From assembly GCF_016862935.1 (NCBI RefSeq), contig NZ_BONX01000045.1, forward strand, positions 1 through 64,000: a stretch of DNA of 64,000 bases, read 5' to 3'. The notes beneath the pieces are model-generated. The model was not told the origin of the DNA and made no database searches. It saw only the letters and a list, made by a program, of their open reading frames with translations. This DNA is from Plantactinospora mayteni. GTDB lineage: Bacteria > Actinomycetota > Actinomycetes > Mycobacteriales > Micromonosporaceae. Below are positions 33,117 to 44,400 of the stretch, piece by piece; position 1 is the stretch's first letter, and each line of letters begins with the position of its first letter. Both the position numbers and the translations under genes were made by a program.

Positions 33117-34271
33117 ATGACCGAAGACATCACCCCGTTCCGGATCGACGTTCCGCAGGAGCAACTCGACGACCTGCGCGATCGGCTCGCCCGGACTCGC
33201 TGGCCCGTCGCGCTGCCCGGCGACGACTGGGACACCGGCGTACCCACCACCTGGCTGCGGGAGCTGGTCGACTACTGGCGCAGCGGCTACGACTGGCGCG
33301 CGGCCGAGGCACGGCTCAACGAGTTCCCGCAGTTCACCACCATGATCGACGGGCAGCGAATCCACCTCGTGCACGTACGCTCCCCGGAACCGGACGCATT
33401 CCCGCTGGTCCTGACCCACGGCTGGCCCGGCTCGGTGGTGGAGTTCCTCGACCTGATCGGACCGCTGACCGACCCACGCGCGTACGGCGGTGACCCGGCC
33501 GACGCGTTCCACGTGGTCATCCCGGCGCTGCCCGGGTTCGGCTTCTCCGGGCCGACCACCGATGCCGGGTGGGACACCGATCGTATCGCCCGGGCCTGGG
33601 CCGAGCTGATGCACCGGCTGGGCTACCAGCGCTACGGGGCGCACGGCGGCGACATCGGTGCCGCGGTCAGCCCACAACTGGGCCGGGTCGCGCCGGACCG
33701 CGTCGCCGGGGTGCACGTCAACGGCGGCCCCGGCCCGCTGCCGCCACTGCCGCTGAGCGACGAGGAACTGGCCAGCCTGTCCGACGTCGAACGGGATCGG
33801 ATCGGCCGGATCGAGGCGTTCATGCAGGAGGAGTTCGGCTACATCGCCATCCAGTCCACCCGCCCCCAGACTCTCGCGTACGGCGTGACCGACTCGCCGG
33901 TCGGCCAGCTCGGCTGGCTGATGGACAAGTTCCGGGAGTGGACGCATCCCCGACCGGTCCTGCCCGACAAGATCGTCGACCGGGACATGCTGTTGACGAA
34001 CGCCATGATCTACTGGCTGACCGGTACGGCCGGCACGGCGGCGTACGTCGGCTATGCCCAGGAATCCGGGTGGGGCGCCAGCAAACCGAACTCCGGCGTG
34101 CCCACCGCGGCGATCGTCTTCGCCCACGACGTCGGAATTCGGCGCTACGCCGAACAGGAGAACACCATCACCCGGTGGGTCGACGTCGACCAGGGCGGCC
34201 ACTTCGCCGCGCTGGAGGAACCCGAGGCGCTGACCGCCGACATCCGGGAGTTCTTCCGCGACCTTCGCTGA
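33117..34271 (+). CDS. Epoxide hydrolase (EHN N-terminal domain, alpha/beta hydrolase)
   Basis: 384 aa. The N-terminal EHN domain (RIDVPQEQLDDLRDRLARTRWP, WLRELVDYWRSGYDWRAAEARLN) precedes the alpha/beta hydrolase. The oxyanion motif is HGWPGSVVEF, the nucleophile Asp is in GAHGGDIGAAVS, and the terminal His is in DQGGHFAALEEPE. Such microsomal-type epoxide hydrolases open epoxides to diols. The ATG at 33117 lacks an RBS, in line with a leaderless start. It is divergent from a WYL regulator with a shared palindrome, so it is probably induced by its substrate or a related xenobiotic. Confidence 0.92.
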   Translation: MTEDITPFRIDVPQEQLDDLRDRLARTRWPVALPGDDWDTGVPTTWLRELVDYWRSGYDWRAAEARLNEFPQFTTMIDGQRIHLVHVRSPEPDAFPLVLTHGWPGSVVEFLDLIGPLTDPRAYGGDPADAFHVVIPALPGFGFSGPTTDAGWDTDRIARAWAELMHRLGYQRYGAHGGDIGAAVSPQLGRVAPDRVAGVHVNGGPGPLPPLPLSDEELASLSDVERDRIGRIEAFMQEEFGYIAIQSTRPQTLAYGVTDSPVGQLGWLMDKFREWTHPRPVLPDKIVDRDMLLTNAMIYWLTGTAGTAAYVGYAQESGWGASKPNSGVPTAAIVFAHDVGIRRYAEQENTITRWVDVDQGGHFAALEEPEALTADIREFFRDLR

Positions 34272-34275
34272 CCCT

Positions 34276-34379
34276 GGAGCGGAAGCCGGAAGCCGGAAGC
34301 CGGAAGCCGGGAGCGGAAGCCGGTAGCCGGGAGCGGAAGCCGGGAGCGGAAGCCGGGAGCGAGAGCTGGGGGCGGAAGG
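34276..34379. repeat. Heptanucleotide (CGGAAGC) microsatellite
   Basis: About 15 degenerate copies of CGGAAGC/CGGGAGC, some shortened to 6 bp, occur just after the epoxide hydrolase stop. The strand is purine-rich. It lies between convergent genes and is non-coding. Confidence 0.8.
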
Positions 34380-34429
34380 CATTCGGTGGCCTGGACTGAT
34401 CCGGCGGTCCGGGCCACCGGGCGCCGGAG

Positions 34430-35296
34430 TCACCCCCGCTCTGCGGAGCCGGCGGACTCCCAGCGGCGCACGATCCGGGCCGGCGGGCGCATCGGGTGCC
34501 GGTGCGGTAGCTGCTCCGGCGGATTCCGGGTGGCCCGCGACGCCGTGACGGGAAGCTTGCGTTGCAGGATCGCGCGATGCAGGGCGGCCAGCTCGGCGCC
34601 CGGCTCCATCCCGTACCCGCTGATCAGCGCGACCCGCGCGCTCCGGTACGCGGCGAGCGAACCCGCCAGGTCACCACCCCGATAGCAGGCCACCATGAGC
34701 TGTCCCCAGGCCCGCTCCCGATGCGGATGGTCGCCGAGGAACTCGTGCAGCATCGCCCGAGCCGCCTCGTATTCCCCGAGCTTGACCAGCACGTCCGCGT
34801 ACTCCTCGGTGGCGGCGAACCGTTCCGCCTCCAGTACCGCGGCGCGGGCGGCCAGCGGCCCTCCCTGCGGCACGTCCTGCAACGGTGCTCCCCGCCAGTA
34901 CCCCAGGGCACGGTGCAGGTGGCCGCCCGCGCCCACGAGATCGCCGCCCTGGACCGCCCGCCGTCCCTCGGTCAGGGCGGCCTGGAAGCTGGTCGCGTCG
35001 ACGGTGAACCGCACCCGGGGCGGTGGCACGAGCCGCCATCCGGAGCCGTCGCGTACCAGGTCCGCGCGGTTGGCCAACCACGCCCGCAGCCCGGACAGGT
35101 AGGTACGCAGGTTGGCCGGGGCCGACCGGGGTGCCGCCCGTCCCCACAGCTCGGCCACCAACCTGGTACGCGACACGGCACCGCCGTCGAGCAGCATCAG
35201 GGCGAGGATTCGCCGCCGGTTGCCGACCGGCGCCGCCACCTGCTCCCCGTCCTGACGGATGTCCAACGGCCCCAACAGGCCGACCGCGAGGTCCAT
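34430..35296 (-). CDS. SARP-family transcriptional regulator (short form)
   Basis: 288 aa. The winged-helix DNA-binding domain (LLGPLDIRQDGEQVAAPVGN, RTRLVAELWG, LRTYLSGLRAWL) is followed by a bacterial transcriptional activation (BTAD) TPR domain (RFAATEEYADVLVKLGEYEAA, RAWGQLMVACYRGGDLAGSLAAYRSAR). The length fits stand-alone SARPs that switch on antibiotic clusters. The ATG at 35296 lies after GGGGGAGGAG. It is divergent across 149 bp from a full-length AfsR-type regulator, so the two may cross-regulate. Confidence 0.9.
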   Translation of the reverse strand: MDLAVGLLGPLDIRQDGEQVAAPVGNRRRILALMLLDGGAVSRTRLVAELWGRAAPRSAPANLRTYLSGLRAWLANRADLVRDGSGWRLVPPPRVRFTVDATSFQAALTEGRRAVQGGDLVGAGGHLHRALGYWRGAPLQDVPQGGPLAARAAVLEAERFAATEEYADVLVKLGEYEAARAMLHEFLGDHPHRERAWGQLMVACYRGGDLAGSLAAYRSARVALISGYGMEPGAELAALHRAILQRKLPVTASRATRNPPEQLPHRHPMRPPARIVRRWESAGSAERG

Positions 35297-35445
35297 CGCG
35301 ACCGCTCCTCCCCCGCTCCCGTGGAGCACCGTCTACTCAGGATCACACTTCGCTGTGGAAGAGGCGTGGAAGGTGTGTGGATGATGCGTCGGTAACATCA
35401 ACAGGCTCCACTGTCGCGGCGGCGGGCTACGGGGTGGGAGGGTGG

Positions 35446-38400
35446 ATGCTGCTGGTTTCGGTGCTGGGGCCGGTGCGAGTGCTGCGGGACGGCGTACCGG
35501 TCCGGCTGGGGCCGCGACAGGTCGAGGTGCTGTCGATCCTCCTGCTCAACCGGGATACTTCCGTGCCGGCCAGCCGGATGGTGGAGCTGCTCTGGGGCGA
35601 CGCGGTCCCGCCCGGCGCACCGGCCACGCTGCGCAGTCACGTGTCACACGTACGCCGGGCGCTGCAACCGGACTCCCCCGGCGCCGCCGAGATCGTCAGT
35701 GGCGCCGGCAACCCCGCCGGCCGGGGATACCGGCTGGGCCTGGCCCCTGAGCAGATCGACGCACACCGGTTCGAGCGGGAACACACGCGGGCCCGGCAAC
35801 TGCTGCGGGCCGGCGACGCCGAGGAGACGAGCCGGGCCGTCACCGTGCTGCACGACGCCCTGGGGCTCTGGCGTGGCCCGGCCTACGCCGACGTGGCCGA
35901 CCGCCCGTTCGCGCTGAACGAGGTCGCCCGGCTCACCGCACTGCACCGGTCGGCCCGGCTCGCCCACGCCGAGGCGCTCGCCTCGCTCGGCAGGTACGGC
36001 GAGGTGGTCATCGCGCTCTCCGGTGCGGTGGCCGAGGAGCCGTACGACGAGAGGCTGCGCCGGCTGCTCGCCGTCGCCCTCTACGCCGAGCAGCGGGTGG
36101 ACGAGGCCGCCCAGCTCTGCCGGACCGGCCTGGTCCTGCTGCGCGAGCGCGGCATCGACGCCCCCGACCTCCAGCGGTTGCAGCGCCGCATCCTGCAACG
36201 TGACGTCCCGCTGCACCAACCGCCGACACCGCCGACACCGCCGACCCTCCGCTCACCGGTCTCCGGGGTACGCCCGGACCAGCCGCTGCACCAACGGCCG
36301 ACACCGCCGACCGGGGCGGCCGGCACCGCGTCAGCCGGACCACATGGCGCCGTCAGCGGACCACCGCCGGCCCCCGTTGCCGACCCGCCAGCCCCGGCCA
36401 GCCCACCCAGCACAGCCGTCGGCGCCGGGGAGCCGACCCCCGCCGGACGGGGTGCGCCGCATCTGCTGCCGCCGGACCCGGCGCGCTTCGTCGGCCGCGA
36501 GGCGGAGCTGGACGACATCCGGCGCCGGCTGGACGACCTGGTCGACCGGGCCGAGACCATGGTCGTCACCGGGCCGCCGGGGGTGGGCAAGTCCAGCCTG
36601 GCGATCCGGGCCGGGCACGCGGTGGCGGACCGGTTTCCCGACGGCCAGTTGTACGTCAACCTGCGCGGCTTCGACCAGACCGGCTCGGCGCTCGGCCCCG
36701 GTGAGGCGATCCGGGGTTTCCTCGACGCGCTGGGCGTACCGCAGCAGCAGTTTCCGGTCACCGAGGCGGCCCAGGCCGGCCTCTACCGGGCGAGGCTGGC
36801 CGGCCGGCGGGTGCTGGTGGTGCTGGACAACGCCCGCGACGCCGACCAGGTACGCCCGCTGCTGGTCGGCTCGCCGGGCTGCGCCGTACTCGTCACCAGC
36901 CGCAACCAGCTCGCCGACCTGGTCACCACCGAGGGAGCGCATCCACTCGGCCTGGATCTGCTCTCCGAGCCGGAGGCGCGGCAGTTGCTGGCCCGCCGCC
37001 TCGGCGACGGGCGGGTGGCCGACGAACCCGAGGCAGTGGCGGAGATCGTCAGCCGGTCCAGCCGGCTCCCGCTGGCGCTGGCGATCGTGGCCGCCCGGGC
37101 GGCCGGCAACCCGCGCTTCCCGCTGGAATCCTTCGCCGACGAGCTACGCCACGCCGACCAGGGTCTGGACGGGTTCCGGGCGGCCAGCCCGGCCACCAAC
37201 ATCCGTACCGTCTTCTCCTGGTCCTACCGCACCCTGAGCCCGGCGGCGGCGCGGCTGTTCCGGCTGCTCGCCCTGCCTCCCGGTCCCAGCATCACCGTGC
37301 CGGCGGCGGCCAGCCTCGCCGCCGAGCCGGCCGACCGGCTCCGCCCGGTCCTCGCCGAACTGGCCGCCGCGCACCTGGTCGCCGAGGTGTTCCCCGGCCG
37401 GTACGCCTGCCACGACCTGTTGCGGGCGTACGCCATCGAGCTGGCCGGCGACGACCCGGAACACGAACGACAGGCCGCCGAACGCCGGCTGCTCGACCAC
37501 TACCTGCACACGGCTCGCGCCGCCGACCGGCTGATCTGGCCGCAGCGGGACCCGATCGCCAACGCGCCGCCCGGCGACGGGGTGGCCGCCGAGCGGCTCG
37601 CCGACCAGCAGGCGGCGCTGGCCTGGTTCGCCGCCGAGCACGCCGTACTGCTGGACGTGGTCGCCCGGGCCGTCGAGACCGGATTCGACGCGCCGGCCTG
37701 GCAGCTCGCCTGGACCCTGGTGAACTTCTTCGACCATCGTGGACACTGGGACGACTGGTTGGCCACCGTCGGGCGGGTGATGCCGGCGCTCGACCGCCTC
37801 GGTGACCGCTCTGCCCAGGCGCACGCCCACCGCCTCCTCGGTGGGGCGTACGTACGGTTGCGGCGCCACGACGACGCGCGGGCGGCGTACCGGCGGGCGC
37901 TGGACCTCTTCGACGAACTCGGTGACACCGTCGGCGAGGCGTTCACCCACCGCAGCCTCGGCTGGCTGGCCGAACGGCAGGGCGACCCGGCGAGCGCGCT
38001 CCGCAGCGACCTGCGCGCGCTGCGGCTGTTCCAGCAGGTGGGCCATTTGGACGGCCAGGCCAGCGCGCTCAACTCGGTCGGCTGGTGCCAGGCGCTGCTC
38101 GGCCGCTACCGGGAGGCGATCGAGCACTGCGAACAGGCCCTGCTGCTGCACCGCAAGAGCGGCAACCGGGGCGGCGAGGCGAGCGCCCTGGACAGCCTCG
38201 GCTACGCCCACCACCTGCTCGGCGACCACGGGCCGGCGATCGGCTACCTGCGGCAGGCGGTCGAGCTGTGCCGGGAACTCGGCCAGTGGACCCAGGAGGC
38301 GGAATCCCTGCACCGCCTCGGCGACGCGCACCACGCCACCGGGGCCGTACCCGATGCCCACCTGGCCTGGCGGGCGGCGCTGACCATCTTCGACCGGCTG

Positions 38401-38472
38401 GGCCGCCCCGAGGCCGCGACGGTCCGCGGCAAGCTCGACCACGGCCCCGGGGCCGCGCCATCGACGGGTTGA
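35446..38472 (+). CDS. AfsR-type SARP regulator with NB-ARC and TPR domains
   Basis: 1008 aa: winged-helix (VSVLGPVRVLRDGVPVRLGPR), BTAD (to residue ~245) and a Pro-rich linker. The NB-ARC ATPase has Walker A TGPPGVGKSSLA and Walker B VLVVLDNARD. The C-terminal tetratricopeptide repeats have units such as GDTVGEAFTHRSLGWLAERQ and GNRGGEASALDSLGYAHHLL. The ATG at 35446 follows GGGAGG; the frame upstream overlaps the divergent SARP and is not coding. AfsR homologues integrate signals, often through Ser/Thr kinases, to control secondary metabolism. Its stop is 6 bp from the stop of the convergent RHS gene. Confidence 0.92.
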   Translation: MLLVSVLGPVRVLRDGVPVRLGPRQVEVLSILLLNRDTSVPASRMVELLWGDAVPPGAPATLRSHVSHVRRALQPDSPGAAEIVSGAGNPAGRGYRLGLAPEQIDAHRFEREHTRARQLLRAGDAEETSRAVTVLHDALGLWRGPAYADVADRPFALNEVARLTALHRSARLAHAEALASLGRYGEVVIALSGAVAEEPYDERLRRLLAVALYAEQRVDEAAQLCRTGLVLLRERGIDAPDLQRLQRRILQRDVPLHQPPTPPTPPTLRSPVSGVRPDQPLHQRPTPPTGAAGTASAGPHGAVSGPPPAPVADPPAPASPPSTAVGAGEPTPAGRGAPHLLPPDPARFVGREAELDDIRRRLDDLVDRAETMVVTGPPGVGKSSLAIRAGHAVADRFPDGQLYVNLRGFDQTGSALGPGEAIRGFLDALGVPQQQFPVTEAAQAGLYRARLAGRRVLVVLDNARDADQVRPLLVGSPGCAVLVTSRNQLADLVTTEGAHPLGLDLLSEPEARQLLARRLGDGRVADEPEAVAEIVSRSSRLPLALAIVAARAAGNPRFPLESFADELRHADQGLDGFRAASPATNIRTVFSWSYRTLSPAAARLFRLLALPPGPSITVPAAASLAAEPADRLRPVLAELAAAHLVAEVFPGRYACHDLLRAYAIELAGDDPEHERQAAERRLLDHYLHTARAADRLIWPQRDPIANAPPGDGVAAERLADQQAALAWFAAEHAVLLDVVARAVETGFDAPAWQLAWTLVNFFDHRGHWDDWLATVGRVMPALDRLGDRSAQAHAHRLLGGAYVRLRRHDDARAAYRRALDLFDELGDTVGEAFTHRSLGWLAERQGDPASALRSDLRALRLFQQVGHLDGQASALNSVGWCQALLGRYREAIEHCEQALLLHRKSGNRGGEASALDSLGYAHHLLGDHGPAIGYLRQAVELCRELGQWTQEAESLHRLGDAHHATGAVPDAHLAWRAALTIFDRLGRPEAATVRGKLDHGPGAAPSTG

Positions 38473-38478
38473 CAAGGG

Positions 38479-41400
38479 TCACTTGTAGTACCCGCCGCCG
38501 AACAGGTTGGCGTCCATCTCGAACGGGTTGTAGCAGGCGCCGGGGTCGGTGCACTGTTGCCCACCCAGCTTGCGCGGGCCGAAGACCTGGAACGCCCGCT
38601 TCGACAGTTTGTCCATCTTGTCGTAGAGGGCGGCGAACCAGATCGGCCCGAACAGGGCCCACTGGGTGGCGTGCCGGACCTCGTGCGCGAGAAGCAGCTT
38701 GTCCTTGAGCGCGTCCTTGGTGGGCCGCTTGGTCAGGAAGATGTTCCCGTGGGTGTACTCCCGATCCTTGAACGTCCACTTCGCGCCGCCGCAGACCCAG
38801 AGCCCGCCGTTGACCTGGGAGCAGGAGGCGCCGGCCGCGGCCGCCTCCCCTCTGGCGGCGAGGGTGACGCCGGCGTTCTGCCGGGCCCGCCAGGTGGCGA
38901 ACTCCTTGCCGAGCACCGTCTGCACCAGTTCGCCGAGCGAGGTGATGAAGTTCGCCAGGGTCTGGATCCGGGCCTGGAGTCCCTTCTTGGCCTGGCTGCT
39001 CAGCGAGGACGCGCCCAGCTCCTTGTAGATGTCGTCGACCTCGGCGTTGATGATCGACGCGATCTTGTTGAGTTCGGTGCGGACCTCCTTGCTGTAGGGG
39101 TCCTTCTTGAGCAGGTCGACCAGCTTCGTCAGGATGTCGTACAGCGCGTCCGGGTCACGGAACGCCTGCTTCATCAGCTTCTTCAGCTCGGCCTGGAGCT
39201 GCTTCTGCTGCTCCTTCTTCGTCTTGCGCCCGTCCGGGTCGCTGAACGAGGTCGGATTGTTCTCCGCGTACGCGTAGCCCTGGAGTTGTTGCGGATCCTC
39301 GACGTCGGTGACCGGGTCGGCGGAGATGAACCGGCCGATCGCCGGGTCGTATTCGCGGGCCCCGAGATGGGTCAGCCCGGTCGACGCGTCGCGCTGCCCG
39401 CCGACGAAGCCCCGCTCGTCCGGCCACGTCGGGGTCGCGCCGCGCGGCGCCCCGAACGGCAGGTGCCGGCGCACGGTCACGGCCAGCGACGCCGCGTCGA
39501 TCGCCAGATCCGCGGTGCCGTGCAGGTCGGTGGCGACCCAGGTCAACCCGGCCGGGGTACGCACCGCGACCGTCTCGCCGCCGAACCGGTACGAGCGGGT
39601 GCCGGTGACCGCACCGGTGCCCGAGTCGGCGCGCAGCTCCATCCCGTCCAGGTAGAGGGTGGTGCCGCCGGGGTCGCGGCGGAGCAGCCGGTTGCCGTCG
39701 GCGTCGTAGACGAAGCTGGTCACCGCGCTGCCGGCCGTCACCGTGGCCAGGTGCCCCTCGGCGTCCCAGGTCAACGCCTGGCCGGGCCGCGCGGTGGTGT
39801 TCCCGGCGGCGTCGTAGGAGTAGGAGTCCGTACCCGGGCCGCCCGGACCGGTCCGGGTCACCGTGCGTACCGTGTGCGGCTGCGCCGTGCCGGCGGCCGG
39901 ATAGCCGTAGCTGGCCGCGCTGTCGCCGCCGGCGGCGTGCCGCACCTCGGAGAGCCGGTTCCCGGCCGCGTCGTAGCTGTAGTCGTGCCAGTACGGTGCC
40001 GGGCCGCCCAGCGCCGACGTGCTCGGTGCGGCGGCGCAGCCACCGGTCGGTGTCCAGGCCGTCACCAGCCGGCGCAGGTGGTCGTAGCGGAAGCACTGGG
40101 TGTCTGCCGCGCCGCCCGCCGGGGTGTCGGTGACCGAGCGCAGGTTGCCGGCCGGGTCGTAGTCGTAGCGCCGGTCCGCGACCGACGGCTGGCTCGCCGA
40201 CTCCCGGGTCACCTGGGCCCGCACCACCCGCCGGGTCGCCGGGTCGTAGCCGAACGTCTGCCACACCTGTGCCCCGGCCGCGCCGAACGTCTGCTCCAGC
40301 GGCTCCGACAGCTCGGTGTAGCGGGACCCGGTGACGTAGCCGGCCAGTCCGGTCAGGGTCGAGGAGAGCCCGAGCGGGGTGTAGCCGAGGGTCAGCGTCT
40401 CGTCGGGCAGCCCGCCGAGGGTGGTCCGGCCCTCCACGAACGGCATCCGCACCGTGCCGACCTGGCCGGCGTCGTTGTAGGTGAGCCGGTTCTGGTAGCG
40501 CCCGGCCAGTCCGTTCTCCACCGCCGGGATCGTCACGGCGGTGCCGGTCGGCCGGCCCGCCTGGTCGTAGCCGAGTACCTCGGTGGTGTACGCGTGGCCG
40601 TCGAGGTAGCGGGTGCTGGTCGCCGGCAGGCCCACCCCGCCCGGGGCGGTGTCGTAGCTCCACGACGCCAGCCGGCTCCCGTCGAGACTGCCCGCGTACG
40701 CCCCGATCTTGCGGCCGGCGTCGTCGTAGTCGTACGCGACGGTCTGGCCGCGTCCGTCGGTGGTGGAGACCAGCCGGTCGTCCTCGTCGTAGACGTAGTT
40801 GGTGGTGCCGGCGTCCGGGTCCTCGGTGCTGGTCTTCCGGCCCCGCAGGTCGTAGCCGTACCGCCAGACGTTACCGGCCGGGTCGGTCACCGAGGAGAGC
40901 TGCCCGGCCCGGGTGTACGTGTAGCGGGTGGCGTCGTACGCCCCGGTCGGCGCCCCGCCCGAATACTGGCGCAGCTCGACCATCTTCCCCTCCACGTCGA
41001 GGATCCGGGTCGTCGCCGTCTCCCCGTCCGGCGGGTCGACCGAGACCCGGTCCCCGGCGTACGTCGTCGTGCTGCGCCACTGCTCCACCCCGTACGACCG
41101 CAGCGCTTCCACGGTCGGCCGGCTCGCCCCGTCGTAGCCGTACGTCGTCGCCGCCGGTACCGCCTCGTCGGCCGCCGAGGCAAGGGTGCCGGCCGGCGGG
41201 GACGAGTGGTAGTAGGGGGCGTTCTTCCGGGCCACCCGGCCCTGCGAGTCGTAGAGGACGTCGGTGACGATCCGACCCCCGGACGGCGACGGGTCCTGGG
41301 TCTGCCGCTCTCGCAGCAGCCCGTCCAGCAACAGATAGCTGGTGGTGTAGCCACCGTCGCCGCGCAGCGTGGCGGTGCTCACCACGCTCGGCCCGCCGGT

Positions 41401-44400
41401 GCTCACCTGGTACGCGTACCGCCGGGTGGCGGTGGCGCAGGAGGTACGCGGCCGACCCGGCTCCCACACGCAGGTCAGCCGACCCAGCGCGTCGTAGCTG
41501 GCGTCGGTACGCCGGCCGGCCGCGTCGACCTGGGCGACCGGCTGGGCCCGGGCCGGATCGAGGACGGTGGTCTCGGTGTGCCCGAGCGGGTTGGTCCGGA
41601 CCAGCTGGGTCACCGGCCCGCCGCTGGCCGGGGTGAAGGTGGTGGTCGACCGGTTGCCGCCGGAGTCGAGGGTCTCCACCGCCCGGCCGTGGCTGTCGTA
41701 GCTCGCCCGGACGTTGGTGACGAACGCCTGCCCGCTGGCGCCCCAGGAGGCGGTCTTGTCGTGCCGGGTGGCGTGGCCGGCGGCCGGGATCGTGCCGGTC
41801 GTCGCGGCACCGTCGTAGTAGAGCCGCTCGTCGGAGATCAGGTCGGCCGGATACCGGGGGATGGAGTCGCAGGAGCGGCTCAGCTTCAGCAGCCGGGACG
41901 GCAGGTTCGTCAGGTGCCGGTCCGGGCTGGTCGCGTAGGTGGTCTGGGTGCACCGGTCGTCGGTGCTGTCGGCAACGTCGCCGAGGTCGTTCACCTGCCG
42001 GATCCGCCCCTGCGCGTCGAAGCTGCGGTGCTCCTCGGCGAGCCGGGTTCCGCCGCCGGCCAGCGCCGCCCGCTTGCGGATCACCGCGATGTCGAGCTGG
42101 TACGCCTGCAACGGGTCGTTGCCGGTGCGGGCCCGGGTGGCCAACGGCGCGGTCAGGTAGGGGTCGTTGATCGTGCTGGTCACCATCGGGCCGCCGACAC
42201 CGTCGTGGACGGTCGTCTCCCGGGTGAAGCCGGACAGCCGGGGATGGTCCTCGACCTGGGCACCCGTCGAGTCGGTGACCCGCACGTCGCGCCGCCCGCC
42301 GCCGGAGAGCCGGTCGTCGTCCATGCCGCGCAGGAACAGGTGCTCGGTGAGGCCCTGCACGCCGGCCGACGCGTTGCCGGTGCGTACCCGCACCTTCTGG
42401 TAGCCGCGCCAGTGGTTCCAGTCCCGCCGGTTCGTCGGGGTGGCCTCGGAGTCGTCGTAGTGCCAGGCGGCGCCGCCGACGTACTCGTACTGGGTGAGCC
42501 GGGTCGGGGCGCCGCCGACCAGATCGACCTCGGCGACCTGGCTGACCACGTACTTGTAGAAGACGTCCGGGCCGGCGTACGGGCTGGGCAGCCGCCCGTT
42601 CGGGTAGCACCGGCTCACGTTCTGGTCCGGGACGATGTACGGCTCGGCGCCGCACTGCGCCGCCGAGTACGAGATCTGGATCTGGCCGCCGGTCTCGGTG
42701 TTGATCCGGGCGACCCGCCACTTGTAGAGCGACGGGAAGTCCGCGTTGCCGTTGTGCCGGTTCTTCATCGACACGCCCGTGAAGGTCACCTCGGGCAGCG
42801 CGGTCGTGCCGCCGGAGCTCCCGGTCCGGGTGATGCCGTTCAGCCAGAGCGACCGGGAGGCGTCGTTCTCCTCGCCCCACGGTTCGTCCGCCGGATACGG
42901 GTCCGGGTACGACTGCCGCAGCGTCCACGAGTCGACGTCGCGCAGGGTGCCGTCGATCCGGGCCTGGGTGCTGACCGAGCCGAGCCGCTTGCTGGTCCAG
43001 AACGTCGGTGTCCAGTAGTAGGTGCAGGAACTCTGGCACTGCTGGTCCCACGGCACGTCCGGCCAGTTCGACCAGTTCCCGGAGGCGGAGGTGCAGGTCG
43101 ATCCGGCGGTGCGACACCGGTCGGCCGCGGTGAGGTTCACCCGGGCGCCCGGGGTCGTGGAATAGACCGTGCCGTCCCGCTGGCCGTAGTCGATCCGGCT
43201 CAGGTGGGCCGCCCGGACGTACGGGGTGGTCTCCCCGAAGTACGGCGAGCCGTTGTAGCGCCCGTAGTTGTTGGTCTCCCGCTGGTACCAGTACGAGATC
43301 GCGTCGCCGTTGCGGTCGACGACGTAGTCGAGGTTCCACCGGTACGCCTGCTGGCACCAGGAGGTGGCCGCGCTCGACGTCCGGCACGGTTCGCCCGGGT
43401 GGTTGCCGAAGACCGGCACGGTCTGGGTCGAGTTCGTCTCCGGCCGCCCCGACGCCCAGCCGGTCGGCCGGTTCAGCCCGAAGTAGTACTGGGTGCCGTC
43501 GGGTGAGGTCAGCCGCCAGTGTTCACCGTCGTCGTCGCCGTTGTTCGCCCCGGTCAGCTTCTCGACCTTCCAGCCGCTGTCGTTCTGCGCCCGCCAGCCT
43601 CCGGTGGCGTCGTCCCGGACCAGTGCACCGCCGACGCCGGGAAGGGCCGCCGTGGCGTTGTCGGAGACCCAGCAGAGGTCGGTCGCGTTGACCGAGCCGC
43701 CGGTGTCGTCCTTGCAGGTCCGGTAGGACCGCTCGATGTAGCCGGTCGACAGGTCGAAGCCCTCGCCGACCCAGGATGGCTGGTTGTTCGAGGAGCCGGC
43801 CCGGCCATCCACACTGGACGCCGAGTAGGTGATCGCGAGTTCCGGCGTCGGGCCGGGCACCTTGGGCGCCTGGAGCGGGTAGTTCCAGGAGAAGTCGCCG
43901 GACTGGAGCCCGACCTGCCAGGTCGCCGAGGGTGCCAGCTTGGTCGCCGCGAACGAACCGGTGCTGCCCTCCGGCGCCGCCGCGACCGCGTAGACCGCGT
44001 CCGAGGTGCCGGGCAGCTCCACCTCGGCGACCAGCCGCCGGGCCGCGACCTCGTTGCGACCCGGCACGGGTACGGCGGCACCGGCGCATCCCGTCGTGCC
44101 GGGCGCCGGGTCGGCCGGTGCGGCACAGTCGGGCAGCCGGAGCAGTCGGAGGCGACTGCCGAAGCTGCCGCCGGCCGCCGCCGCGAACCCTGAATAGTCG
44201 ACCTCCACGGTGGCCCGGCCCGCCGCGGTCACCCCGTCGGCGCGGCGCAACCTCAGCAGTACCCCGGTGAGACCGATCGCCCGGGCGGCGGCCTGGTCGA
44301 GCACCTCCACGCGTACCCGCTCCGGGGCCGTGCCGCTTGCCGGCGTGCCCACGCGGACCGGCAGGTCGCCGGCCTGGGCCCGGCGTGGCTCCCGCTCGGC

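Noticed and set aside
38557-43506. A very long plus-strand open frame antisense to the RHS gene
   Set aside because: High GC keeps antisense frames open; the translation is Arg/Val/Gly-rich without domains, while the minus strand encodes clear YD repeats and a signal peptide.
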